This document shows, piece after piece, positions 48,784 through 57,387 of a DNA stretch of 64,000 nt; position 1 is the stretch's first letter; every line of letters starts with the position of its first letter. The stretch lies in assembly GCA_020849105.1 (NCBI GenBank), contig JADLGW010000058.1, forward strand, positions 162,152 through 226,151. The letters run 5' to 3'. The notes under the pieces were generated by a model that saw only the letters and a list, made by a program, of their open reading frames with translations, was not told where the DNA came from and did not search any database. The position numbers and the translations under genes are program-made. The stretch comes from Phycisphaerales bacterium (GTDB lineage Bacteria > Planctomycetota > Phycisphaerae > Phycisphaerales > UBA1924).

Positions 48784-50484
48784 CTACCCGCCGCCCGGTT
48801 GCGCGAAGAGTGCCCCTGCATCGTGACGTTGTGCTTTCTTGAAGGTCCGGTCGACCTCCGCGCCGCGGGGGAGCAGCACGCCCGCGGGCTGCCGCGGCGT
48901 TCCGCCCGAAAGCAACTGCTCGATTGTCACGACTTGGATCTTCGGAACGCCCGGGTCGCTCGCGGCCGCCCCGTACATTCCGGCCGCGGCGGCCTCCTGC
49001 CGCATGGGCTTCGTGAGATCGTTCAGGCTGATGAAGATGCCCATCGCCGCTCCCTCGCGCTGGACCGTTCCCACGAAGTCTCGGACCTGGGCCGCGCCGA
49101 CCTTGCCACCCTTGACCTGCACAAGAATCGGCTTCGGCCCGCTCTTGTCGTCCACGAAGTACCGCACGCCGTCGATCCCGCGATCCGCGCCCTTCTTGCC
49201 GGTCTTCGGTGTGGAGACCGCAGCCCCCGCGGGACGCGCGCCGACCAGCCCGCACGCCCAGAACTGGAACTGGTACGGCTGCTCCTGCGCGAGTTGCCGG
49301 GCCCCGCCCAGGTCTCTCGGCTCGCCGCGAACCTCATACACGGGCGGCGGGTCAAAGCGCGACAACCGGTACTTGATGAGGTTGATCGCCAGGTGAGTGA
49401 TGTCGATACCGATCCAACGCCGGGGCGGGTCGCCCGGGTGTTCGCGGTTGATGGTCTCCACGGCGTCGATCGTCGTCCCGCAGCCGCAGAACGGATCGAG
49501 AATCAAGTCTCCCGGCCGAGACGACGCGAGCACGATGCGTTTGAGCAGTTCGAGCGGCTTCTGCGTCGGATAGCCGAGACGTTCCTGGGCGGTCTGGTTG
49601 AGCCGATCGATATCCGTCCAGACGTCACCGACGGTGATAAGGCGGTCCCTTTCGTCGAAAGCGGTCTCGGCCCGCCGCCGAGGAAACCCGGAGTTCTTGG
49701 GGAAGTGAATCAGCCCACCCTTAGCCCAGTTGTCCATGGTCGCGTGGTTGTTGGCCCAGTGTCGGCCAAACCTGCTCGGATCGAACCCGCGCCAAGGCCG
49801 GCCGCTATCCCCCGTCTTCGTCCGGCCGGGTGCGGTGAGTTCGTACGTCTGGTACTTCTTGCCATCCGGGCCGGTGATGAGAGTGTGAGGCATCTTGTGG
49901 CTTGGCGCCGAAGTCCGGATCGAGCGAAAGGTCGCGGCGTCGCTCTCATAGTGCAGGATGACATCATGCATCCGCGGCCATTTTCCCGTCGTGCTCCTCG
50001 CGTTCGTGCGCTGCCAGATAATCTCGGCGCGGAAGGCGCGCGGTCCGAACACGCCATCGAGCACCAACTTGAGGTAGTGGCTCGCCGTCGGATCGCAGTG
50101 CAGGTAGAGCGAACCCGTGTTCTTGAGCACCCGCCGCAAGTGAACGAGCCGGAGCGCCATCTGCACCAGGTACGCCAGCATCGGCGAGCGACCGAGGAAC
50201 TGACGGAACGTGCCGATGAGAGCCTTGACCTCGTTCGGCGCGTACTCGCCGTGCGTCAGGCGCTCTTCGCATTCCGCGGCTTTGGTGTCCCAGTTCCAGG
50301 TGTCCACGAACGCCTGGACCTGGGCGACGGAGGCCTCGCCGGATTCCGCGAATAACACGTTGTAGTCCACGTTCGAGTTGAACGGCGGGTCGAGATAGAC
50401 GAGGTCAACCGAGCCGGTTGGGAGCAGGTCGAAATCCTGAAGGAAGTCCAGGTTGTCGCCATAGAGCAGTAAGTTCGGTGACAT
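48784..50484 (-). CDS. DNA methyltransferase fused to an Mrr-type restriction nuclease domain
   Basis: The start at 50484 (MSPNLLLYGDNLDFLQ) gives 566 residues. The methyltransferase has catalytic DPPF at 32-35 and SAM-binding DPFCGCGT at 330-337, giving motif order IV then I (beta class). The C-terminal part (about 400-530) has GADRGIDG with D434/D438 and VQVKGG with Q456-V-K458, the D-(Q)xK core of restriction endonuclease-like folds. One chain thus appears to methylate and cut. No partner R-M gene lies next to it. The upstream frame to 50595 overlaps the divergent 5-FCL region and is not used. Confidence 0.88.
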   Translation of the reverse strand: MSPNLLLYGDNLDFLQDFDLLPTGSVDLVYLDPPFNSNVDYNVLFAESGEASVAQVQAFVDTWNWDTKAAECEERLTHGEYAPNEVKALIGTFRQFLGRSPMLAYLVQMALRLVHLRRVLKNTGSLYLHCDPTASHYLKLVLDGVFGPRAFRAEIIWQRTNARSTTGKWPRMHDVILHYESDAATFRSIRTSAPSHKMPHTLITGPDGKKYQTYELTAPGRTKTGDSGRPWRGFDPSRFGRHWANNHATMDNWAKGGLIHFPKNSGFPRRRAETAFDERDRLITVGDVWTDIDRLNQTAQERLGYPTQKPLELLKRIVLASSRPGDLILDPFCGCGTTIDAVETINREHPGDPPRRWIGIDITHLAINLIKYRLSRFDPPPVYEVRGEPRDLGGARQLAQEQPYQFQFWACGLVGARPAGAAVSTPKTGKKGADRGIDGVRYFVDDKSGPKPILVQVKGGKVGAAQVRDFVGTVQREGAAMGIFISLNDLTKPMRQEAAAAGMYGAAASDPGVPKIQVVTIEQLLSGGTPRQPAGVLLPRGAEVDRTFKKAQRHDAGALFAQPGGG

Positions 50485-50559
50485 GCCTTCGGAACGCCGG
50501 CGCTTGTGGTCATGCCGCGATGAGGGGGTCACGCTCGGTATCCTTGCCGGAATCGGCCC

Positions 50560-51150
50560 ATGACTCGCCCACTTGCCAAGCCAGAGCTCCGGCAACGCTC
50601 AAAGCGGGCGATCGCCCGGGTGTCGCTTCCCCGACAAGCCGTCCTTTCGGGCCACATCTGGACGCAGATGACCTTCCTGGAGAGTGAGTTGGGGACCACG
50701 ATCCGCCGGGTCATGGGGTTCCTTCCTGTTCCGGGCGAGCCCGACCTCACCAGAATGTACCGGTTCTGCATTGACTTCGACCGCCCCCTCTGCCTCCCCC
50801 GTGTGGACTGGGACGCGGGGACGATGGTCGCGGTCGCCGTCACCTCCCTCGACGAAGGCATCGTCACCGGCCGCCACGGGCTCCGGGAGCCGGCTCAGGG
50901 CACGGTCATCGACCCCACGGACCTGGGGGTGGTCATCGTCCCGGGCCTGGCCTTCGACGAGGCCGGCAACCGCCTGGGCCGCGGCGGGGGGTTTTACGAC
51001 AGGTTCCTCGCAACCACCCCCGCCTTCCGGATCGGCGTGTGCTTTGAGGTACAGTTGGTCCCGTCGGTCCCGGCCGGGCCCCTGGACGTGCCCATGGACG
51101 CGGTCGTGACCGAGCGCCGCGTGATCCGCCCCAGCCCGCCGCGCCGCTGA
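50560..51150 (+). CDS. 5-formyltetrahydrofolate cyclo-ligase family protein
   Basis: The 196-residue protein has the family's ATP/Mg loop GRGGGFYDRFL near the end and the VIVPGLAFDEAGNRLGRGG block, with SKRAIARVSLPRQ at the start. The enzyme converts 5-formyl-THF to 5,10-methenyl-THF using ATP. The start MTRPLAKPELRQRSKRA fits. It is divergent from the methyltransferase-nuclease, with 75 bp between the starts, and is followed by the L,D-transpeptidase gene. Confidence 0.9.
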   Translation: MTRPLAKPELRQRSKRAIARVSLPRQAVLSGHIWTQMTFLESELGTTIRRVMGFLPVPGEPDLTRMYRFCIDFDRPLCLPRVDWDAGTMVAVAVTSLDEGIVTGRHGLREPAQGTVIDPTDLGVVIVPGLAFDEAGNRLGRGGGFYDRFLATTPAFRIGVCFEVQLVPSVPAGPLDVPMDAVVTERRVIRPSPPRR

Positions 51151-51222
51151 CCCGGACGTGTCACGCGATTGACCACGCCGGGCCGATGCTTGTGCCCGGA
51201 CCCCACTCGGAGAGTGAAACGC

Positions 51223-52410
51223 ATGGCCCTACCGTCCCAGTCGTCCCGACCGTCGACCGCCACCCGCTCCTTCGGCACCCGCCCGCGGGCCCGCAGCATC
51301 CCCCGCCCGATCCTGCTGGCGAGCATCGCGGGGCTCGCGGTCGTCGCCCTCGGCTGGTGGGCCCTCTCCGGCACGGCGGAGGTTCCGCAGCCCGGCGACT
51401 CGCTCCGGCTGGCCTCTGAGGTGCCGGCCCCCTCGCCGAAGGCCGCGGACCCGAAGCCCGATGCGCCGAGACTCGAACCGAAGGCCGAGCAGCCGAAGGA
51501 GGCCGCGCCCCCGCCGCCCCTGGAGATAGGCCAGGGACGGCTCGCCGCCGGCAACACCGCCCCGCCGCCGACCCTTACCTCGCTCGTCACGGCCCCGGGC
51601 ACGGCCCCTGCGACCACGCCCAACTCCGCACCCCCGGCCGGCCCCGGCACGAAGCCCGCGGCCCCTGCGCCACCGGCTGCCGATGCCGTCGGTACCCGAT
51701 CCCGTCTCTCCCGGCTGATCCTGGACCCTACCACCCCCGAGGCCGACCGAGCCCGGATGCGCGATGAGGTGGCCAAGATCAACGACGAACTGGTGTTCTC
51801 GCCGCGGGTCGCCGCCGGTGATCCGTTCACCACTATCTACGCCGTGCAGAGCGGGGATGCGCTGGAAAGGATCGCCCGGAAGACCCACGCGGCGGGCCAC
51901 TGGCGACTGATCCAGCGGATCAACGGGCTCGCCAACCCCAACCGGATCCAGTTGAACCAGAAACTGAAGGTGGTCACCGGCCCGTTCCACGCCGTGGTGA
52001 ACAAGGCGGCGTTCCGCATGGACATCTTCATGGGCGACGCGGCCGTCCCCGCCGGTTGGGTCTTCGTCCGATCGTTCCCCGTCGGCCTGGGCAAGGGGGG
52101 CGGGACGCCGATCGGTAAGTTCGTGGTCAAGCGCAACTCCAAACTCGAGAACCCGTACTGGGTCAACCCCCGCACCGGCGAGCAGTTCGGCAAGGACGAC
52201 CCGAAGAACCCGATCGGTGAGCGGTGGATCGGCCTCGAAGGTGTCGGCGAATCCGCGGCCCACACGTCCTACGGCATCCACGGCACCATCGACCCCGATT
52301 CGATCGGCAGGGAGGAGTCGATGGGGTGCATCCGGTTGAACGGCCCCGACGTCGAGTGGGTCTACGACATGCTCTCCGAGGGCGTGAGCGTGGTCGAGAT
52401 CAGACCCTGA
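51223..52410 (+). CDS. LysM-containing L,D-transpeptidase (YkuD)
   Basis: From the ATG at 51223 the 395-residue protein has a membrane anchor (residues about 30-48). A long Pro/Ala-rich linker (about 55-155) and a LysM (about 205-251, YAVQSGDALERIA) follow. The YkuD domain (about 255-393) has H353 in YGIHGT and C369 in SMGCIRL, the catalytic pair that makes 3-3 peptidoglycan crosslinks. It should act at the outer face of the inner membrane. The last 28 bp of the gene recur three more times in the 260 bp after it. Confidence 0.95.
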   Translation: MALPSQSSRPSTATRSFGTRPRARSIPRPILLASIAGLAVVALGWWALSGTAEVPQPGDSLRLASEVPAPSPKAADPKPDAPRLEPKAEQPKEAAPPPPLEIGQGRLAAGNTAPPPTLTSLVTAPGTAPATTPNSAPPAGPGTKPAAPAPPAADAVGTRSRLSRLILDPTTPEADRARMRDEVAKINDELVFSPRVAAGDPFTTIYAVQSGDALERIARKTHAAGHWRLIQRINGLANPNRIQLNQKLKVVTGPFHAVVNKAAFRMDIFMGDAAVPAGWVFVRSFPVGLGKGGGTPIGKFVVKRNSKLENPYWVNPRTGEQFGKDDPKNPIGERWIGLEGVGESAAHTSYGIHGTIDPDSIGREESMGCIRLNGPDVEWVYDMLSEGVSVVEIRP

Positions 52411-52667
52411 CAGAGCCCCCGACGGGAGTCGGGGGGTTTCCCGCCGCGTGAGCGTGGTCGAGATCAGACCCTGAGCCCCGATGGTCGGCGTTCCCCCAGT
52501 CTTTCGGAGCCCCTGACGGGGGGTTTCCCGCCACTTGAGCGTGGTCGAGATCAGACCCTGAGCCCCGATGGTCGGCGTTCCCCCAGTCTTTCGGAGCCCC
52601 CGACGGGAGTCGGGGGTTTCCCGCCGCTCCATGCGAGGGCGTGAGCGTGGTTGAGATCAGACCCAGA
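52383..52667 (+). repeat. Four tandem copies of the L,D-transpeptidase gene end with terminator
   Basis: The 28-bp gene end (GTGAGCGTGGTCGAGATCAG, encoding SVVEIRP, plus stop) occurs at 52383-52410 (in the gene) and again at 52447-52474, 52534-52561 and 52640-52667 (last copy slightly changed). Each is followed by a GAGCCCC(C)GACGGG... terminator-like hairpin; copies 2 and 3 also share a GATGGTCGGCGTTCCCCCAG spacer. Unit lengths are about 64, 87 and 106 bp. Confidence 0.85.
52416..52438 (+). terminator. Terminator after the L,D-transpeptidase gene
   Basis: CCCCCGAC-GGGA-GTCGGGGG followed by GTTT ends the transcript 6 bp after the stop codon. Related hairpins recur in the repeats downstream. 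Confidence 0.8.
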
Positions 52668-52735
52668 GCCCCCGACGGGGGGTTTCCCGCCGCTCCCCCG
52701 GGGGGTTCTGAGAGGCACGCCGCGTACCATCGATC

Positions 52736-53818
52736 ATGGGCCTGGCGCTGACGGTATTGCCACGAGCGGGGCGGAGCGGCGGTCCGCCGCAGGCGCCCCC
52801 CATCTCACCGCGCCGGGGCGAGCGACGCCTGGTCGATTCGCACGGCCGGACCATCCGCGACCTGCGCCTGTCCATCACCGATCGCTGCAACTTCAGGTGC
52901 GTGTACTGCATGGAGCCGGACGTGCGGTTCCTGCCGCGGGAGGGGCTCCTGACGGTGGACGAACTCATCCGCGTCGCCCGCGCGTGCGTGAGCCTCGGCG
53001 CCCAGAAGATCCGGATCACCGGCGGCGAGCCCGCCGTCCGCCCCGAACTGCCGGAGATCATCGCCGGCGTCGCGGCCCTGGGGGTTGCCGACGTCGCCCT
53101 CACGACCAATGGGTCGATCATGGACGCCCGCACCCTCGCCGCGTGGCGCGAGGCCGGCCTGACCCGCATCACGATCAGCATCGACAGCCTGGACCCCGGC
53201 GCCTTCGCCCGTGTCACCCGCTCGCGCACGACGCCGCGCGACGTGATCGATGGCGTGCGCCGGGCCGTCGCGATGGGCTTTCACCCCGTCAAACTGAACG
53301 CCGTCATCGTGCGGGGGCTGAACGAGGACCAGGTGGTGCCGCTGGCCGCGCTCGCCCGAGACCTGGGCGTGGAGATGCGGTACATCGAGTTCATGCCGCT
53401 GGACTCCGCCCACGCCTGGGACCGTTCCCGCGTCGTGCCCGCCGCCGAGATCGCGGCCGCAATCGACCGCGTGTACCCGCTCGTGCCTCTTGGACGCCAC
53501 GACGTGTCGAGCACCGCCCTCGATTACGCCTTCGCGGACGGCGCGCCGGGGGGGGGCCGCATCGGGCTGATCGCCCCGGTGACGCGCCCCTTCTGCGGCG
53601 CGTGCAGCCGCCTGCGCATCACCGCCGACGGCAAGGTCCGCCCCTGCCTGTTCAGCACGCGCGAGTGGGACCTGCGGCCGCTGCTGCGCGACGGCTGCGG
53701 CGACACCGAGATCGAGGATTTCCTGCTGGACGCGACCTGGACGAAGCAGGCCGGACACGGCATCTCGGCGGCCGGGTTTGAACAACCCGCCAGACCCATG
53801 TCCGCGATCGGCGGGTGA
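52736..53818 (+). CDS. moaA: GTP 3',8-cyclase
   Basis: The 360-residue protein has the radical SAM cluster C51-x3-C55-x2-C58 (DRCNFRCVYCMEP), the GGEP motif at 96-99 region (RITGGEPAVRP), and the C-terminal second cluster C287-x2-C290 with C304 (PFCGACSRLRITADGKVRPC). It ends in Gly-Gly (SAIGG), the activating tail known in MoaA. It makes the molybdopterin precursor 3',8-cH2GTP. The first 30 residues (MGLALTVLPRAGRSGG) are not family-like; the real start may be internal. No other moa gene is adjacent. Confidence 0.95.
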   Translation: MGLALTVLPRAGRSGGPPQAPPISPRRGERRLVDSHGRTIRDLRLSITDRCNFRCVYCMEPDVRFLPREGLLTVDELIRVARACVSLGAQKIRITGGEPAVRPELPEIIAGVAALGVADVALTTNGSIMDARTLAAWREAGLTRITISIDSLDPGAFARVTRSRTTPRDVIDGVRRAVAMGFHPVKLNAVIVRGLNEDQVVPLAALARDLGVEMRYIEFMPLDSAHAWDRSRVVPAAEIAAAIDRVYPLVPLGRHDVSSTALDYAFADGAPGGGRIGLIAPVTRPFCGACSRLRITADGKVRPCLFSTREWDLRPLLRDGCGDTEIEDFLLDATWTKQAGHGISAAGFEQPARPMSAIGG

Positions 53819-53971
53819 TGCCGGGGCCACAGCGCGGGACGCCGCCATGCAGGGTCGGCGGCCGCCTTCGAGGTGTGCAGACCGTCCGTCACGCCGAGTC
53901 CGGCGGCGCGCCGGTCAAGCGGCCCGACGGATGGCGCCGCGGTGGTACACTCGCGCGAAAGGGAGGCGACG

Positions 53972-55333
53972 ATGAAAACCTGTGGGCTGCCCGCCGTATG
54001 CCTCTTCTCCGTCGCGGCCGCGGGGCAGTCATGCCCGCCCGCGTGGTCAACCGAGGTCGGCACTCCAGGGACCAGTGCGGTCATCCGGTGCCTGACTGTC
54101 TTTGATGACGGATCCGGCCGCGCCCTGTACGCCGGCGGACCATTCTTTACCGCGGGCGGTGTCACCGTCAACAGCGTCGCCAAGTGGGACGGCGCCGGCT
54201 GGTCGGCCCTCGGTACCGGCTGCACCGGCCCCATCCCCACGATCGCCGCGGCCGTCAACGGCCTGGGCGTGTACGACGACGGTACAGGCCCCGGCCTCTA
54301 CGCAGCGGGGAATCTCCTGACCGCCGGCGGCGTGCCCGCAAACCGCATCGCGCGGTGGGACGGGAACGCGTGGTCCGCCCTCGGCACGGGCTGCAACCAG
54401 GGCGCCCAGGCCCTGTGCCCCCACGACGACGGCACGGGCAATCAGTTGTACGTCGGCGGGTCCTTCACCTCCGCGGGCTCGCTCCCCGGCACCGTCGCGA
54501 TCGCGCGCTGGGACGGCACCCAGTGGTCCGCCGTCGGCGACGGCTTCGCCGCGGGCTCGGTGAACGTGCTGCTGGAGTTCGACGACGGCTCGGGCCCGCG
54601 CCTCTACGCGGGTGGGACGTTCACCACGTCCGGCAGCACCATGCTGCCGTGCATCGCCGTGTGGGACGGCGCGGCCTGGGGCGCGGTCTCCGGCGGATTC
54701 ACCGGCGCCGTCAATCCGGTCCGCGTCAACGCTCTGGCCGTCTACGACGACGGCGGCGGAGAGCGCCTGTACGCGGGCGGGCTGTTCAGCGGCAGCGGCG
54801 CCACGCCGCTGAGCAACATCGCCCGGCTGGGAGCATCCGGCTGGGAGGACACGGGCGGGGGGACAAGCGACAACGTCATCCGCATGGCCGTCTACGACGA
54901 CGGGAGCGGGCCGGGCCTCTATCTGGGAGGGGCGTTCTTCAGCGCGGGCGCCACCAGCCCGGTCACGGTGAACCAGGTCGCCCGCTGGGATGGATCGTGG
55001 CACGACCTGGCCGGTGGTGTCCTGAACACCACGATCACCACCGTGAGCGGCCTGGCCGTTGTGGACGACGGCAGCGGCGAGTCCCTGTTCGTCGCGGGCG
55101 GCTTCACGACCGCGGGTGGGATGTCGGTCGGCAACATCGCGCGGTGGGGCTGTCTCCCGGCGCCTTGCTACGCGGACTGCAACGGCGACGGCGCGCTGAA
55201 CCTCTCCGATTTCGGGTGCTTCACCACGCAGTTCGCCCTCGGCGATCCGTACGCGGATTGCAACGGCGATTCGTCCCTCAACCTCTCCGACTTCGGCTGC
55301 TTCCAGACGAAGTTCGCCCTGGGATGCCCGTAG
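53972..55333 (+). CDS. Secreted kelch-like repeat protein with dockerin tail
   Basis: From the ATG at 53972, after GGGAGG, the 453-residue protein has a short signal peptide (MKTCGLPAVCLFSVAAAGQS) and about seven repeats of the form LYAGGxFTTAGG...NIARWDGxxWSALG. Such repeats form a beta-propeller-like array. The C terminus carries two dockerin loops (CYADCNGDGALNLSDFGCF and ADCNGDSSLNLSDFGCF) and FALGCP. It is probably secreted and surface-tethered. Binding partners are unknown. Confidence 0.9.
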   Translation: MKTCGLPAVCLFSVAAAGQSCPPAWSTEVGTPGTSAVIRCLTVFDDGSGRALYAGGPFFTAGGVTVNSVAKWDGAGWSALGTGCTGPIPTIAAAVNGLGVYDDGTGPGLYAAGNLLTAGGVPANRIARWDGNAWSALGTGCNQGAQALCPHDDGTGNQLYVGGSFTSAGSLPGTVAIARWDGTQWSAVGDGFAAGSVNVLLEFDDGSGPRLYAGGTFTTSGSTMLPCIAVWDGAAWGAVSGGFTGAVNPVRVNALAVYDDGGGERLYAGGLFSGSGATPLSNIARLGASGWEDTGGGTSDNVIRMAVYDDGSGPGLYLGGAFFSAGATSPVTVNQVARWDGSWHDLAGGVLNTTITTVSGLAVVDDGSGESLFVAGGFTTAGGMSVGNIARWGCLPAPCYADCNGDGALNLSDFGCFTTQFALGDPYADCNGDSSLNLSDFGCFQTKFALGCP

Positions 55334-55639
55334 GAGCACGCGCAGGGCCCGGGGGTCACAGATTGATACCGGAAGGATGGGATAGGCGAGGAGCCGTCGG
55401 CACCACCAGAGGCGCTGGGTCAGACCTCGGTCCGGGGCGCAAAAAAACCCCCGCGCCTGCAACCTCCCCGTGACAGGCCGATACGCCTGTAGAGACTGGA
55501 GGCGCGCGACCGCTCGCGGCGGGCGCGCCGGAAGGACCGCGGCCCGCGGTGTGTTCCGGCGGGCCCGGCACGGGGCGTGTGGCCCCGGGCTCACCATCCG
55601 GCGGGTGGGGCGCCGCGGCAAAGGGAAGGAGCCGTAACG
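55334..55639. other. 306-bp intergenic region, no gene seen
   Basis: The region is GC-rich with an isolated A7C5 run (near 55441) and no convincing hairpin with a T tract. It ends with an AAGGAG ribosome site for the following gene. A GGGCCCGGGGG(T/C)CACAG segment after the stop recurs after the next dockerin gene at about 58817. Confidence 0.5.
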
Positions 55640-57320
55640 ATGGAAGTGATGAACACAGGGCGTCCGTTCATGTTCTGGGGGGGGCGTTAGGGTGCTCGCG
55701 GCCGCGCTGGGGGTCGCGGTGTGCGGGGCGGCCCACGGGCAGTCGCTGGAGTTCTTTGCGCGGGAGCGCGGCGGGGCCGTGGCCCGCGACGACAAGGCCG
55801 TGGCGGTCGCGTACTGGTACGACGACCAGCCGGGCACCGCGAACGACCGGGGCTGGATGTTCACTGCCGGGTACGTGACGCAGAACGACGCCGAGGGCTA
55901 CCCGCACACGCGCCTGGCGGTGTTCAAGTACCCCGCCGACGTGAACAACACGGCCACGGCGACCGATCCGCCCGGCCCCAGTTACGGGCAGGCCGAGGCG
56001 TTCGCGTACTACCCGCCCGGCGGCTCGTGGACTCCCGTCGGCCAGCACGCGGCGACGGCGATGGCCGTCGATGAGTTGACCGGCGACGTCTACGTCACCG
56101 GCTACACCACGCTGGAGGAGAACGGGGACAACGGGACCGACGCCAACTACATCATCGTGAAGTATGACAAGGACCTGGGTGATGCCTGGACGGGCACGGG
56201 CTGGGGCAGCGTCGCGACCGCCCGCGGCTACGACGGGACCGCGTCGAATCCCGACGGCGACGACAGGGCGGTGAGCATCGCGTTCGTGCCGGGCACCTTT
56301 GACACCAACGGCACGGTGCTGGTGACCGGCGCCTCCGCCGGGGCCTCGACGGGCGACGACATCGTGACGCTGCGCTACGACGGCGACGGCAACCCGTCGT
56401 CCCACTGGGGGACCGGGGGCGAAGACACCGGCATCCGCCGCTGGGACGGCGGGCACGGCGACGACACCGCCGCCGAGGTCGGCTGGTTCGTGATCGTCGA
56501 CGAGGACCTTGCCGGCCTGCAGACGGCGATCGTGGGCACGAGCGACCAGGGTTCGACCCGTCACCTGGACCGCGTGGTGCTGTGCTACGACCCCACCGGG
56601 GCCCACTCGGGCGACCCCGGCTGGGCCAAACTCTACGACAACAGCGGCGGCGACGACTACGGGACCGGCTTCGCGAAGTTCCAGGAGAGCACCGAGACCC
56701 CGGTGCTTTACGCCTGCGGGCACTCCGAGGTGGACGCCGCGAGCCCGCCCGACGTTGACTTCGTGGTCTCCCGCATCAACCCGTCCAACGGGGAGACCGG
56801 GACGGACCCGTACTTCACCTGGGTCTACGACTTCGGCGGGGGTGCGGACGAGGCGCTGGACATCACGATCAGCGCGAGCGACAACGTCCCGATCAGGGCC
56901 GGGTGGGTGTGGATCACCGGGCGCGTCGCGGACAACGGGATGGCCAAGGCCGGGCTGCTGGTCCTGGACGCCTCGGGCTCCGGCAACGTGGTGGGCGCGA
57001 CCGTGTACAGTTACGCGGGGGCGACCACCGGCAACGCCGTCTGCGCCTTCATGGGCTCGTGCATGATCGCGGGGACGACGCTCGCCTCGATCGGCGACGC
57101 CGACGTGGTGGTGCTGTGGTACCACCTCGCGCTCGGCACCGACCCGACGCTGGTCCTGGACGGGGCCGCGCGCTTCCCGGGCAACGGCAACGCGAACTCG
57201 GACGAGGGCCTGGCCATCGCGCGGGGCCTGCAGACCGACGAGGCCATCGTCGGCGGGGCGACCACCTACAGCAGCGGGGCCCTCACGGACCTGAGCACGC
57301 TCCGGATCACCGGGCCGTGA
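55640..57320 (+). CDS. Secreted repeat protein with a G8-tract frameshift at its signal peptide
   Basis: The body in frame from 55692 (GTG, LAAALGVAVCGAAHGQSLE) is a 542-residue protein with a hydrophobic signal core, then beta-rich repeats such as VAYWYDDQPGTANDRGWMFT and DVYVTGYTTLEENGDNGTD, and no dockerin. An AAGGAG site precedes an ATG at 55640 (MEVMNTGRPFMFWGG). A run of eight G (55677-55684) puts that start out of frame; with seven G both parts would join as one signal peptide. Either slippage/phase variation or a sequencing error is possible. Function unknown. Confidence 0.78.
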
Positions 57321-57387
57321 TGGATGGATCACCCGGCGCTCGTGGCCACGCGGGCGCCGGGCTTGCTGCGCCGGAAGGGAGCCGACG

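Noticed and set aside
55334..55639. Possible c-di-GMP riboswitch before the frameshifted gene
   Set aside because: Some GEMM-like words occur, but the paired P1b/P2 structure and tetraloop could not be drawn.
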